64,000 bases of DNA from Doryteuthis pealeii. Taxonomy: Eukaryota > Mollusca > Cephalopoda > Myopsida > Loliginidae. Below the pieces are notes generated by a model. The model was not told the origin of the DNA. It saw nothing but the letters and a program-made list of their open reading frames with translations, and did not search any database. Location of the stretch: NCBI GenBank assembly GCA_023376005.1, contig CM042157.1:90392987-90456986 (forward strand), in the 5' to 3' direction. A program made the position numbers and the translations under genes. Shown here one piece after another: positions 11,128 to 22,850 of the stretch (its first letter is position 1; every line of letters begins with the position of its first letter).

Positions 11128-11364
11128 TTATTATAGAGTCTATAATGTAGACAAAATTATAGAGTCTATAATGTAGACAAAATTATAGAGTCTATGATGT
11201 AGACAAAATTATAGAGTCTATGATGTAGACAAAATTATAGAGTCTATGATGTACTCTATGATGTAGACAAAATTATAGAGTCTATGATGTAGACAAAATC
11301 TAAAATTATAGAGTCTATAATATATAATATAGACAAAATTATAGAGTCTATAATATAGACAAAA
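11128..11364 (+). repeat. 26-bp minisatellite
   Basis: About eight copies of ATTATAGAGTCTATGATGTAGACAAA with small deletions and duplications. The unit contains the near-palindrome TAGAGTCTA. Confidence 0.9.
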
Positions 11365-11439
11365 GAAAAAGTAGAAAAAAAATTTGCAATGGAATAATGA
11401 AAATATTATGATAATAATCAAACATTTACAGATAAATCA

Positions 11440-11497
11440 AATTTCGACAGGAAATAACCCATAAGGGATTGATATGCCGTTAAATAAATCAAACCGA
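11440..11497 (+). repeat. LINE-type 3' tail module
   Basis: GGAAATAACCCATAAGGG, ATTGATATGCCGTTAAATAA then AATCAAACCGAAC. Only the tail is recognisable. Confidence 0.65.
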
Positions 11498-11699
11498 ACA
11501 ATCTTTATCTGTTATAGATATTTCGGATCTTACAAACTTTTGCTCATAATTGTGTAAAAGATTAAAATAGCTGAAGATGGCAGGATTTTCTGTTCATTGC
11601 CCCCTTTTTTCTAAACCCCCAATCAAATCTGGACATTATCATATAATATCTGACTGAGTCATAAAATTTAACATTTGTTGCTACTTTGTGATGACGAGT

Positions 11700-12730
11700 T
11701 CAACAAATCAATAATACATGAAACCGGATTCCCTGTTGAGTAGGAGGACAGCGCACTGTTTTTTGTTTTTTGTTTTAATTTTATTTTAATTTTATATTAT
11801 TTTCTTTCTTGAGGATTTACACTCTTCAGGGAGAAGAAATATACAATCTTTTTAGACTTCCTCCCAATAACAATTTCACTGGCTTCACTTTGCTGTTATC
11901 TGTTCCATTGATTAACGGCATGAAATGCACACTTGTTGCACCCCACCCCACACCGGCGCCGTCCCCTTGTCTTTTTTCATTTTTTCCCCTCTTCCCTCAA
12001 AACCCTACCAGGCCAGGTTATATTCGTCTCCTGCTTCACCCATGTCATCCAACCCTGTTTTTAATACACGACACAAACATTCGTAATATTCTCACGCACG
12101 CACGCACTTGTATTGTACATTGATCTGATGAGTGGACGGAGGAGTTTACTATTAAGGCAAACTATGTCGATCAGCTGTGAGTCATTACTACAAGTGACGG
12201 CCAAGGCTTCCTTTGTTTCTCACCCCCCATCCACCCCACACACTTTTAATGCCCCTATTACCACCTTTATAAATAATCCGCCTATGAATTATTAAGGGGA
12301 ATCCATAGTATTTTATGCATGCTTATATTAAAGATAAGCATTATAAAATTAAACGACTGATGCTGGCGTTTTCATCTATCCATTATTTCCCCTCAAAATG
12401 CGAGCCCCCCACCCTCACCCCAAAGGACAGCACCTGCGTACAAGCAATGAGAAAGAAGACAGAGAGAAGCTCTTCCTTTCCAAAAATTGATTCCAAATAT
12501 TTTCAAAATAAGTAAATAATAATATACTTATTTTTAAAATGGTTTACTTTTCTTAATGAGCAAAGAAAATCAATACAATAATTAACTTTTTTCTTTTTAA
12601 TAAAAATTACTTGAATGGCTAAAATTTGACAGCAATATTATCTGTGTGTGTGTGTGTGTGTGTGTGTGATTTGCAATTAAGTCTGTTGCTACTGCAATAG
12701 TGCAAGGCTTTGTCATTAAAACGCGCACAC
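11700..12730. other. No recognised gene; somewhat GC-richer
   Basis: Proline-rich open stretches (11809-12123) come from C-rich runs without family features. A (TG)n run lies at 12642-12668. Confidence 0.4.
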
Positions 12731-12915
12731 TCACATACACACATGCCACTGACTGATAGCTAGTTGCGCTTCGGCAGAAAAGATGCTATACACGCGGGCT
12801 TTCTCGAACTCAACCTGTTGAAATAGTGAGTGACAGTTACCCCCCCCCCCCGCGATTTTCTTTCTCCCCACTCCTCCTCGTTGTTATACGTAGTTGCTGA
12901 ATGAGTCTGCTTGCT
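12730..12915 (+). promoter_or_regulatory. CpG-richer stretch, candidate promoter or 5' exon
   Basis: Contains several CpG (ACGCGCACAC, TTGCGCTTCGGC, TACACGCGGGC, CCGCGATTTTC) in a CpG-poor neighbourhood. It lies upstream of the PLEKHA1 start exon on the correct strand. No transcription start can be proven. Confidence 0.2.
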
Positions 12916-13183
12916 GCTCGAAAGTTGTCAAATAAATGGATACCTGCAAAATATTTCCCATTGGATTTAGGGTCCATCTGAAATAAATAAATATTTGTTT
13001 TGGTTCATCGTATATAATGTGGATCATTTTCATAAAACTTGAACCAGTGATTATTTGTGATTGTAATGTAAACAGTGGACCTTATCGGTACTCTTTTTTT
13101 TTTTTCTTTCTATATTCAATCAAGGAAGATTAGGTGTCTTTTGTATACACTAAGGCTCAAGGAAAGTACAGAATAAATGTGTA

Positions 13184-13205
13184 CATTTTGTGTGTGTGTG
13201 TGTGC
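13184..13205 (+). repeat. (TG)n microsatellite
   Basis: Short TG run. Confidence 0.7.
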
Positions 13206-13748
13206 TCTGGGGACATCCGGATTTTGTCTACTTTACACACTATTTTCAAACTATTTACTTATTTTTATTTATTCATTTTTGAATTTCTGTCTAAAATGTA
13301 CATTTTTCAGCAAATTTTAAGTAACTTTGGAATAAGAAAAAAGTTAAGACAAATGGTTGAAAATTAAATTATCGTTAATTTGATTAGTAATCATTGATTA
13401 TGCATTTTAAGAATCGTGTATATTTGTATGAAGTTAATTATTTGTCTAAGAAACACAGAGGTGTGTATCTCGAAGTTATAAGGCCGAGGGTTTGGCCCGT
13501 TAAGGGACTCCAACATTTAGTGAGATTTGTAATTGTATAACCAGAAATCCAGAAGGTGAACTACAGATTTTAGTTTTTAAATCTCTTTTTGGACCCCCTC
13601 TCCATTGGGGGCCCGGGCGAGTTTTCAGATAGACCCCTTCCCCTCACTCTTCAGGTATACCTGTTTTAAGCTTTTTTCTTAGCTTATTTGGGTTTATTCT
13701 GACAAAATTGTGAATAGCGTATCCTTTGTCTTTTTTATGTATAAATGA

Positions 13749-13991
13749 ATAAATAATAAGGGCTCAGTCGGTAGAGCGTTCGGCTAGAAACCACAAGGTT
13801 CCTAGTTCGATACTGGTCCTCGCCAACTCAGCGTATGAGTAGCACAGGGATATATACGGCAAATTAAGGAACTGCTGGTAGGTGTGGCACTCCACCTCAG
13901 ACGCAAAAACAATCTCCTTCATCTAGCGCTAGTGAAAAGGGGATATACTCCCTCGCTGATTGGCTGATACCGACTAGGCCACCCCGACGAC
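13749..13991 (+). repeat. tRNA-derived SINE family B with TSD
   Basis: GCTCAGTCGGTAGAGCG (A box) and AGTTCGATACTGG (B box), body GTAGGTGTGGCACTCCACCT, end CACCCCGACGA. Flanked by a 16-bp direct repeat TTTTATGTATAAATGA at 13733-13748 and 13992-14007. The first bases of the tRNA head are missing. Confidence 0.9.
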
Positions 13992-14350
13992 TTTTATGTA
14001 TAAATGAGTCATAGTGTTAGGAAAATGGACAGATGCTTACTCGCCCCTTTTTAAGAAGGGTTCATTCATCGGTTAGTGAACTCGGAAGTGGGTCTACTAC
14101 TCTCATATACATACACTCTACATTACCTATCCATTTACTCTGCATTATCTATATTGTGTATTTTTTTTTTTTTTATTAATTAAGCGAGAAAGAAAACATA
14201 ACTTTTTAAGTATCTAAACATTAAAAACAGTTTCATTTATTGTACGACAAAATTTGCCTTTTTTCATTATTGGTCCTTATGGTTCATAATTCATTCACAT
14301 TTGCAATTGTCGTCCTTCTCATCATCATAAATACTACTACTACTACTACT

Positions 14351-14490
14351 GGCGTTCCGTCGTGGTGTATTGGTTGCAAGCTAGTCCCGCTGATCCATTT
14401 CTACTGAAAAGCGAGTTCGACCCTTGGATGCCACAAACTTGTGACAAATCCTACCCGTGGTGAATGGGTTGGGTAAATATATTTTAACTT
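14351..14490 (+). repeat. tRNA-like SINE fragment (third type)
   Basis: GTCGTGGTGTATTGGTTGCAA resembles an A-box arm and GCGAGTTCGACCCTTGG a B box. Bounded by (CTA)n on both sides (about 14331-14350 and 14493-14520), suggesting insertion into a microsatellite. Confidence 0.5.
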
Positions 14491-14604
14491 TCTACTACTA
14501 CTACTACTACTACTACTACTAGTAACAGTATTACTAGTTTTAGGTTTATGACATTTAGTTTCATTACTTTGTTGGATTTAACGTGCACAATGTAATTTTC
14601 CTTT

Positions 14605-14760
14605 GGGCTTCAAAAGTATGTCATTATATTCAAATTATTGGTTATGATTTATTATTGTTTTCATTTTATATTTTAAATATAAAATGAAAACAATAATAAA
14701 TCATAACCATTCAACTCAAGTAAATTTAATTTTAATCCAATAATTGTTGCATTTCAAACC
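14605..14760 (-). repeat. Palindromic dispersed repeat
   Basis: GGTTATGATTTATTATTG at 14639 is inverted at 14690-14707, a stem of about 34 bp centred near 14673. The adjacent sequence is shared with 10395-10493. Confidence 0.7.
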
Positions 14761-15039
14761 AATTTATACCTTTTTTATTATAAATAAATTCTGGTAAGTT
14801 AAGAATATTAAAACATTCTTTATGTTTTTACTTATTAATTACTATTATTGATTTAATGATTGAATTAATGATTAAACCTGTTGCAACTGTGAAACCAAAT
14901 ACCAATTTATTGATAATGTAGGTAAAAAAAAAAAGGTTTCTTCTAGGGAATATTTTAGAACCACTTATTATTTATCATCCATCACTCTTGTTTTTTGTTT
15001 TTTTTTTTTTGTTTTTGTTTTTTGTTTTTGTTTTTTGGT

Positions 15040-15091
15040 CCCATTTACTGTCGATCAACGATGTCGACAGCTGCTGCTGCTTTTCGACCGT

Positions 15092-15143
<52 letters not shown>

Positions 15144-15460
15144 TTTTTTCACCCTCATCACACAGGCTTTATATAAATCCATAGAAGGCAGAGTCGAGGG
15201 CGCCAAAGGAGAGCGACACACGCGTATAAACACACACACGTGGGTGGCGGTAGCTCGGCCGGTGGAAGACGCCTGCCACTGCGTGCTTGTAAAACTCCTG
15301 ATAATAATATCGCACTTACATTTGTTATGGCACGCCTCACTTGTTGGTTGTCTGCTTGCTTATGCAAATGATTTATTGTCTTTGCCCCCTCGTAGCATTT
15401 TCTCTTCTTCCTCCTCCTCCTCATCCTTCTTAATTTCTAACTGGGCACAAATCTCCATTC
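15040..15460 (+). promoter_or_regulatory. GC-richer stretch, candidate promoter or 5' exon
   Basis: Between T-runs and a (TCC)n tract sits GC-richer DNA with CpGs (TCGAGGGCGCC, GACACACGCG, GTAGCTCGGCCGG). The open frame across it is built from homopolymers and a serine run and has no domain. It could be a 5' UTR exon of PLEKHA1; this is positional inference. Confidence 0.2.
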
Positions 15461-16058
15461 ACGGCAATAATAGCCTATGACTTCTTTTTTTCAAATAGAT
15501 TTGGTAAGTTCTTTAAATATTTTTCTTTGTGTATTATTCACAATTTTCAAAAGTTTTGCTTTCATTACGCACACACACACACATATATATATATGATATG
15601 GCTCCCTAAAATTCGACTTCTCCGATGACAATTTGCGTACACATTGATATAAACAAAATGCATTTTAAATTACATTCTTAAAAATCCTATGCATTTTCCA
15701 CCTATTTTTTTCCTTTATTATTTATTTATTACCTGTTATTTTATTTTATTTTTATATAGATAATTCTATTTTTTTTCTTTAAAATATTATGCATTTTTCC
15801 CCTAATTTTTCCTTTATTTATTACCTACTAATTTTTTTCTAGATTATTTAATTTTTAACTATTTAATGTATCAACTATCTAAATTACCATCGATCCTAAC
15901 TAAATTTTAAATAATCATCCATTCGTATTTTCTTTTTCTTTTCTTTTTTTTATTGGATCAGTTAGATTTTGTAATTAAAATACCCCGTTGTCATGTTTTA
16001 TTAACGTCGTTAAGTTTTTAAAATATATTATCAAGCTAGTTTTCAAAAAAAAAAAAAA

Positions 16059-16406
16059 ATGCAAAAACCTTTTAATGTTTTTGAAAAAATTATACTGGTA
16101 ACATTTCTTTTTCCATTACCATTGGCAACGCAAACTCTACATCGATATGCGACTTTAAATGTAAACAAAGCATTTTGCATTGTACACAAATCAGAAGATA
16201 GTTTTGAAAAGTGTTTGAAATTTCGATGCTTGCTTTTATTTAACGCTATAAAATACATTGCAGTATTTTTGAGACTTGAGAATTATGTGATATTTAATTG
16301 TTTTGACGTCAAATTAAATCCCGGGCACGTGCGTAAACATTTACAAAAAAAAATATCAGCACATGTTACTGTCAAAATCAATGTTATTAGCATCATTTTA
16401 CTTTAG
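16059..16406 (+). CDS. 115-codon ORF, unrecognised; possible LINE relic
   Basis: The only medium-length ORF in this part not made of simple repeats. It contains NCFDVKLNPGH, slightly like the DVExNPGP (2A-like) segment found near the start of some CR1/L2-type LINE ORFs. The similarity is short and the rest is unrecognised, so it may be chance. Confidence 0.2.
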   Translation: MQKPFNVFEKIILVTFLFPLPLATQTLHRYATLNVNKAFCIVHKSEDSFEKCLKFRCLLLFNAIKYIAVFLRLENYVIFNCFDVKLNPGHVRKHLQKKISAHVTVKINVISIILL

Positions 16407-16479
16407 GGATATGCATTAGTTAATTTTTGTTTTGTTTACATAGTTAATTTATCATTTTCAAATTCCTTCACCGAAAATT

Positions 16480-16760
16480 TAAGCTTCAGTAGCCCACAGT
16501 AATCAAGGGAGAGTGAAAGCATTCCTTTACGGAAGGCACCTCCTGTCAGCGGGACAGAACAGAACAGTTTGTTGGGTTCACAACACCAGAGTGAGTCAGC
16601 CAGCCAAACACAGATAGTACTCTTCTTCTTTTTCTTCTTCCTCTTCTTCCCTCATTACTACTGCCACCACTGTTGCTGTTGCAGCAACATTTTTCTATGT
16701 TCCATATGTGATGAATTCCCTTTGTTATGGGAAGTACGATTTCAAATTACCCCTTAAAAG
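16480..16760 (+). promoter_or_regulatory. Candidate 5' exon or promoter area
   Basis: Less AT-rich stretch with GGCACCTCCTGTCAGCGGG and a (TTC)n tract. Listed only because a 5' non-coding exon of PLEKHA1 must exist upstream of 38725. No splice donor can be singled out. Confidence 0.15.
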
Positions 16761-17629
16761 GTTCTGGCCTTTCTCAGCAACAATTGTCCGGTTTTGTTAT
16801 TTAATACTAACTAAAAAAAAAAAAAAAATTTTTTTTTTAAATTTCTAAAATTTCACTTTCCAATTTTGTTTCTTCTCTTATCTAAATGGTCTTTTATTTT
16901 GTTATTTATTTTTACAATCTCTTGTTATTCTAAAACGGAGAAGGGATTTTTGTGTGCTAGCCACATTACTCGGAGGGGGGACTGCTATACTCAAAATCTG
17001 TTGATTTGTAATTGTTTCAAAAAGAGAAATGTATGAGAAGAAAGGCGCAGAACATCAAAAACGTCTGATTTGTTTGTAACACAAATTATTCTTGGTTCGG
17101 TACAATGCTACAGTTGTGGTCTCATTTTTAACTTAATCGATTTTTGTGAAATCTCTTTCGCCCTCATTCCTCTGGCCACCGAGAGAACTCTAACCCTTGA
17201 TTTATTCAATTATGAAATTAATCATTATTATAAAACGTGTTCACTGTTCATTTATTTTGATTTTTTTTTATAATCATATAGGGAGCGTCATTAATGGAAA
17301 GGGAAATTCAGAATGTCCCCTTCCCACAGACACACAGATACAATCACACACAAATGTAATTGAGCATAGTATCCAGGTTTTTAAATGGGGACAGTCTCAT
17401 TGGTCAGCAACAGTGATAGGGAAGACTTAACAAAAATCAGTCAAAAAATGGACCACAACAAAATCATTGTAATCTTAATTTATTTGATTGAAATTTACAA
17501 TCTGATCATAGAATGTCAACTTGATTGAGGAGAGAACAATATTTATTTTTGTATAAATAGGGATTTGATTTCCAATTAAAGTTGAATCATGACCAGTTTT
17601 CTTTAAAATGCAATGTGTTTCTTTATGAT

Positions 17630-18185
17630 TATGATTATCATTATTATTATTATTGAATATTATTATTTATTATCAGGTTTTAGAGTGTTCAACTCTAAAA
17701 CCTGATAATGATAATAATAATAACGATAATATTTAATATAATAATAAATGATAATAAATGAAATATTTAATAATAATATGATATGATAATATTTAATATA
17801 ATGATGATATAATAATAATAATGATAATATTTAATAATAATGATGATAGTCATAATAATAATAATAATATGATAATATTTAATAATAATATGATAGTCAT
17901 AATAATAATAATGATAATATTTAATAATAATGATGATAATAATGATATAATAATAATAATAATGATAATATTTAATAATAATGATGATAGTCATAATAAT
18001 AATGATAATATTTAATAATAATGATGATAGTCATAATAATATGATAATAATAATGAATATTTAATAATAATGATAATATTTAATAATAATAATATTTAAT
18101 GATGATAATAATGATAATATTTAATAATAATATTTAATAATAATGATAATAATTGATGATAATAATGATAATATTTAATAAAAAT
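17630..18185 (+). repeat. ATAATG/ATAATATTTAATA array seeded by a hairpin
   Basis: AT-rich array of ATAATGATAATATTTAATA-type units. Near its left edge is a perfect 17-bp hairpin, TTATCAGGTTTTAGAGT at 17670-17686 with loop GTTCA and its inverse at 17692-17708. Confidence 0.9.
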
Positions 18186-18711
18186 GAAATAAATATATAC
18201 AAATACCTGTAAATAGAAATTGAAAAAATGTGGCCCCTTAAAACTACCACTGGGCCAGTAATAGTGGGAACCCTGGGTATGATCAAGAAAGGGACAGTCC
18301 TAGCCTAAATGAAATATGAAAATTTGCACTTTGCAGAACTGCTCATCTCATTGGGTTAAGATTGTCTATGTGTGTAGAAAAGTATCACTCAAAAGAAGTG
18401 GAAAAAAAACCCAAACAAAATAAAACCCACTAATACATAGAATGCAAATAATTACTTCCTTCCTTCACCCAACGTCTTGGATTGTAGGAAACCAAAAATA
18501 AAGCTGAAAATTAAATGCATAATAATAATAAAAAGTTATGTTTTTATAAGGTTAATAAATTAGTATTTGAAATGATTTTTGAAAAATAAATAGTAATATA
18601 TCCTAAACATTGATAAAATAATTTTATTTATTAACACACACACACGTGTGTGTGTGTGTTTGTGGTTAGTATACCCTAGGCGATGTTGTTTGCATTACTT
18701 TGCATTTGTGC

Positions 18712-18858
18712 TTTCTCCCAGCTATAAGTAAAATAACAGGACATACTGGGCTCAATAGGCTTGAGTGAGCAACCAGTCTAGAAGAAAGACTACTCCAAAT
18801 TTAAACCCACTTGCCAAAACATTATGGGACAGTGTGGTAGCGTAAGGTTTATTACTAT
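18712..18858 (+). repeat. tRNA-derived SINE family A, 3' fragment
   Basis: CCCAGCTATAAGTAAAATA, GGACATACTGGGCTC, CCAGTCTAGAAGAAAGACT follow the family-A 3' body order. Confidence 0.55.
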
Positions 18859-18871
18859 CCATGCCTTCTAG

Positions 18872-19122
18872 AATTTTCTGTAATATGATCAAACAACTAC
18901 CAGGCGCAAAAGGGCTGCTACTGCACAAATTTGTTTGGTAAGCTGTGGGCAGACCTCCAAAATGCAGAACTAGGAGCTGTAAGATCTGGCAAGCGACTGA
19001 ACGAGCTAAGGACACTTATCTAAGGAAAGGACAGAATGGCTTCAAATGAAGAAGGACTGAATGTTGCTGTAGGATGTTCCTAACTACTACAGTGGCAGAA
19101 TACAATAAATTATCATCATCAT
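18872..19122 (+). mobile_element. TSD-flanked retroelement 3' end with (ATC)n tail
   Basis: Flanks CATGCCTTCTAGA (18859) and CATGTCTTCTAGA (19123) match at 12 of 13 positions. The insert ends AATAAATTATCATCATCATC. Target-primed insertion is inferred. No family assigned from the degenerate coding sense. Confidence 0.6.
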
Positions 19123-19220
19123 CATGTCTTCTAGACCTTAGGAAGATCTCATCCTTGCAGTGGACTGAGAAAAGTGCTGATAAGATGGAAGGGTTGTACT
19201 AACTCTCTCACACACACTCG

Positions 19221-19522
19221 CACACTCAGTCTCTCTCTCTCTCTCTCTCTCTTTCTTTCTCTCTCTCTCTCTCTCTCTCTTCTTTCTCTCTTCTCTCTTC
19301 TTTCTCTCTCTTTCTCTCTCTTTTTCTCTCTCTCTTTTCTTCTCTTTCTCTCTCTCTTTCTCTCTCTTTTTCTCTCTTTTCTCTCCTCTCTCTCTCTCTC
19401 TTCTCTCCTCTTTTCTCTCCCTTTCTCTCTTTCTCTCCTTTCTCTCTTTTTCTCTCCCTTCTTTTTCTCTCCCTTTCTCTCTTTCTTTATTCTCTTTCTC
19501 TCTTTCTCTCTCTTTCTCTTCT

Positions 19523-19565
<43 letters not shown>
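19221..19565 (+). repeat. (TC)n-rich polypyrimidine tract, about 345 bp
   Basis: Almost pure CT strand, also giving spurious Ser/Leu and Arg/Glu ORFs. Mirror-repeat polypurine-polypyrimidine DNA of this kind can adopt triplex (H-DNA) structure. Confidence 0.95.
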
Positions 19566-19569
<4 letters not shown>

Positions 19570-19973
19570 TTATTTATTTTAGGAACTAAAATGATTTGGT
19601 GTTGTGCTGATTGAAAGTTTTGCATTCAAATTTGTCCACTCTTTAAGAGTGAGAAATGATAGGAAAATTTTACCTGAATTCATTACTGGTTTTATATAAA
19701 TGCCTTTTAGTATTCACTTATTATTTTTTTGGTTGATATATAATGTATAATATTGTTATTGCTTTGTAAAATAGTAAATTTTACCAAATTTAAATATATG
19801 AGAACATTAAATGTTAAAAATCCCTTGGGACTTTTGCCATTAATTATCTGAGGTAGCCATGAGATTTGATCACCTCTTCACTGAAGTAGTTTTGATAGAT
19901 GACCAGTTTAATGTGAGTCTCCATATGTGTATTGCATGGGCAAAGATAAAAATTGGCTAGTCCCCATAACCAG

Positions 19974-19976
<3 letters not shown>

Positions 19977-20003
<27 letters not shown>
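19977..20003 (+). repeat. (CA)n microsatellite
   Basis: CA run adjoining the 3' end of the SINE at 20005. Confidence 0.9.
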
Positions 20004-20004
<1 letters not shown>

Positions 20005-20005
<1 letters not shown>

Positions 20006-20285
20006 CAACTCCTCCGCACGAGCAGGATGCAACATAAGGTCAATTTCTTAAGTAGAGTTTAACAGGTTTGAATTCAGAGTTTTCCTTCTCCTAGATTGGT
20101 TGCCTACCCATGGTTAAAGAGCCCAGTCTGCCCTGCTATTTACCCGTAGTTGGAGGGAGAATTGGATTCATACCTTTTCCAAAGGTATTAGCGTCATGTG
20201 AAATGCAAATAGCTTTGTCCAGGAATTGAACTCGGGATGACAAGTCCATTTCCTACGGCTCAAACCATTGCGCCACACGCCCCAC
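20005..20285 (-). repeat. tRNA-derived SINE family A (minus)
   Basis: Full body inverted: GAGCAGGATGCAACATAAGG, TTCAGAGTTTTCCTTCTCCT, GGGAGAATTGGATTCATACC, and tRNA-like head with B box AGTTCAATTCC on the minus strand. Confidence 0.9.
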
Positions 20286-21153
20286 AGTGTCACACATGGC
20301 TATTCTGGCTCATATTTTGCCATGTCTTACCCAAAGAAAGAGGAACAGATACCACATACTAATCCCAACCTTCACGTTGTGGCATATGTGTGCTGCTGCT
20401 GAATATTTCAGAATCTTATCCTAAAATATAAAGTGATATAGGTTATCTTTTTAAAAAATCCAGCTGTGTGACTAAATATTATAAACTTTAGCCATAATTT
20501 ATATTTGACTTTTAAGATTTTGACTCCTTGTTTTAGTAGAGGGTGTAGCAGAAATACCCTCCCACATTTTAAATTGTCACCTGTGTAGTGCAAGTGAACT
20601 TAGGCAAGTGGTAATGGTAGCTCCATCAAGCTAATGTCTTAGATGTTTTTTTCTTTTTCTTCTTGATCCAATTAGTTATGGTAATGGCTTGGACTGGTGC
20701 ACATTGTGCATTTGCTGTTGAAACTTTTTAGGACTCGTGAATCTGTAATTGCTACATAGAGAGCTTTTCGTGTCAATTTCATATTATGTTGAAATGATGC
20801 TGTTCTGGATAGAAAATCAATACAGTTATTAGTTGAAAGTTTCAGAACTACAGATTCAATTAAAAGAAAGACACTTGAAAGGATTAAAATATACTATTTG
20901 CCAAAAGTGGCAGAGACACCACCAAACGTAACCCTTTGTCTTTTTGTCAACCTTTAAAAACATGGCCAGTCTAAACCATAACTGATTATATCTGAAAAAT
21001 ATGGTAAGATATTAGCTAGATAAAGCTACCATTGCCACTTGCCTAAGTTCACATGCACCACACAGGTGACTGTTTAGAATGTGATACATATTTCTGCTGC
21101 ACCCTGTATATCTGAATATTGCATATTTATAACATTTAGTTGCTATTGAAAAG
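20286..21153. other. No recognised gene
   Basis: Partly repetitive. CACTTGCCTAAGTTCAC near 21040 has an inverse (GTGAACTTAGGCAAGTG) near 20594, with further inverse blocks inside (TGGTAGCTCCAT region against ATGGTAGCTTTATC), so 20580-21080 may be a decayed inverted-repeat element. Confidence 0.4.
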
Positions 21154-21155
21154 TA

Positions 21156-21915
21156 CTGTATTTGACGGCATATAAGACGCACCCCCATTTCAGCAGGTCA
21201 GATTCAGGAAAAAAGGTTTTTGGTGTATTTAAGCATATATTGTTGAAAACAGTCTAGCTGTGCATTACACAAGCAGAAACATAGCTGTATAAAAGCAATT
21301 TTGCAGTACAGGGTAGGTAAAATTACTGAGCGTGAGCTGGGTTAGTGAGCATCATAGAGAAGATTAGCCTAGGCCTACGGGAGGTCTCAAACTTCACCGA
21401 TGATGTATGAGATGCAGGGCAATTTTTTTAGGAACAAGTCATTATGTCCCAGTTATGCATTGGTCATACAAAACTAACACATTCTTATATACTCAAACAA
21501 GAACAACAACCACAATGTGAAACATGTCAAACACCCCTGACAGTCAAACACTTATTGATGGAATGCAGATTTTTTGCTCACATCAGAAAACATTATTTTA
21601 AAGCAAACAATATGAAGGACCTATTTGAAAATGTTAACATAGAGGATATTTTCTCCTTTTTGAGGAAAATAAAATTATACCATAGAATATAGACATGAAA
21701 CAAATCAATGGCATACAGTATGATTCCCAATAATGCTAACACATTGTTAAAACCAATTACTAAATGTATATATATGAATACATAATATGTATAACAACCC
21801 AACCGCTAGGCATGATATAACCCTGGACGGGTTGATATGCCGTTAAAATTAATAAACCAACCAACCAACCAAAATTTTGGGAAAAAATGTACATCCTATA
21901 TGCCGTCAAATATGG
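21156..21915. mobile_element. TA-flanked MITE carrying a nested LINE end
   Basis: Left end CTGTATTTGACGGCATATAA at 21156 and inverted right end ATATGCCGTCAAATATGG ending 21915, each bordered by TA. The TIR style (TATTTGACGGCATATAAGACGC) resembles pogo/Tigger-type Tc1-mariner MITEs with ACCGTATTTTTCGG-like ends. The right half is occupied by the LINE end below. Confidence 0.75.
21435..21873 (+). mobile_element. I-like LINE 3' end (C-terminal ORF2 and tail)
   Basis: ORF 21444-21692 includes LCIGHTKLTHSYILK, CETCQTPLTVKHLLMEC, the zinc-finger-like end that follows the RNase H domain in I-superfamily/Jockey-group LINEs. The 3' UTR closes with ATAACCCTGGACGG, GTTGATATGCCGTTAAAAT and AACCAACCAACC. 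5'-truncated; no reverse transcriptase in the window. Confidence 0.8.
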
Positions 21916-22457
21916 TAAATTAGTGAGTATTTATTTGAACTTCAGAGCTTAGGACATTTTCATTTGTGAACATGAGAACTTACATCCATTTTTTAAAAGA
22001 ATTTTTTTTTCTTCTGACAATTGAATGTATTTTTTTTTTGTGTGTGTGTCTATGAGATTGTCAACACATTTCAGCTGATCCATTCTCAGGTTGAACTGTA
22101 TAAAAATGTCTCTTTTTTTTTTTCCAGTAGTGTGAAGCAAAGAATGGTAGTAAACTTTGCTTTACACTACAAGAAAGAAAGAAAGAAAAAAAGATCTCTT
22201 TTCATTCACCTGAAGAAGGTCATAAAATAGATCAACTAAAACATTATATTGATAATACCACAGACATAAAAACAAATGCACAAAAGATTTAGTTGTCTGA
22301 ATAAAAAGAGTCTGAAGTTGTTTCATAATTTAAGTTTGACTTATTTACCCAATTGTTTTGATGGTTATGAGATAATTAGAACCACAGAATATATACATAA
22401 ATATTGATAGAATTCTTTTGGTTAAGTATGAAATCATCTATTCATTTTTATACCTAA

Positions 22458-22850
22458 GTTATAATAATGAAATTTATTGTGTACAGTGCTCAGGTGCACC
22501 ACAACTCCTCAAAATCTCATGTCAAGTACACAGAATAATGTAGTGTCAGGAACATGAACAGTTTACAGTAGTAATATGCATGTATGTGTGCGCATGTGTG
22601 CATATGTATGTGGAGAGTAGCATCAGGTATAGTGTCAGCGGACTACAGGAAGCATGGAGGCTTTGAAAGATGCAGTTCTTCGGCAGCCTACAACAGACGC
22701 TGGCAGTTTATTCCATGTCTCTGCAACTCTGAGTGTGAAAAAATGTTTCCGAAAGTCAAGTGAGCAGTACTGTTTTCTGACTTTGTAGGCATGCCCACGT
22801 GTGTTGGAAAGATGGAGATCAAAAAGGTGCTGCATTTATCATTTTTATAA
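22458..22850 (-). mobile_element. CR1/L2-like LINE 3' end (minus)
   Basis: Minus ORF with LSNTRGHAYKVRKQ, DFRKHFFTLRVAETWNKLPA, and ASFKASMLP, the usual C-terminus of CR1/L2/Jockey-group reverse transcriptases. It is followed by a 3' UTR ending in AATAAATTTCATTATTATAA on the minus strand. A sister copy lies at 61010. Confidence 0.85.

Noticed and set aside
11128..11364. CRISPR-like array
   Set aside because: Contiguous 26-bp tandem repeat without spacers, in eukaryotic DNA.
13749..13830. Functional tRNA gene
   Set aside because: A and B boxes are present, but the sequence continues into a conserved SINE body with TSDs in several copies.
14988..15480. 161-codon ORF with Phe and Ser runs
   Set aside because: Built from T-runs, TG-run and a TCC tract; no domain, no splice or start context.
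19149..19625. Arg/Glu-rich 158-codon ORF and Ser/Leu-rich ORF on the other strand
   Set aside because: Both are translations of a (TC)n/(GA)n tract.
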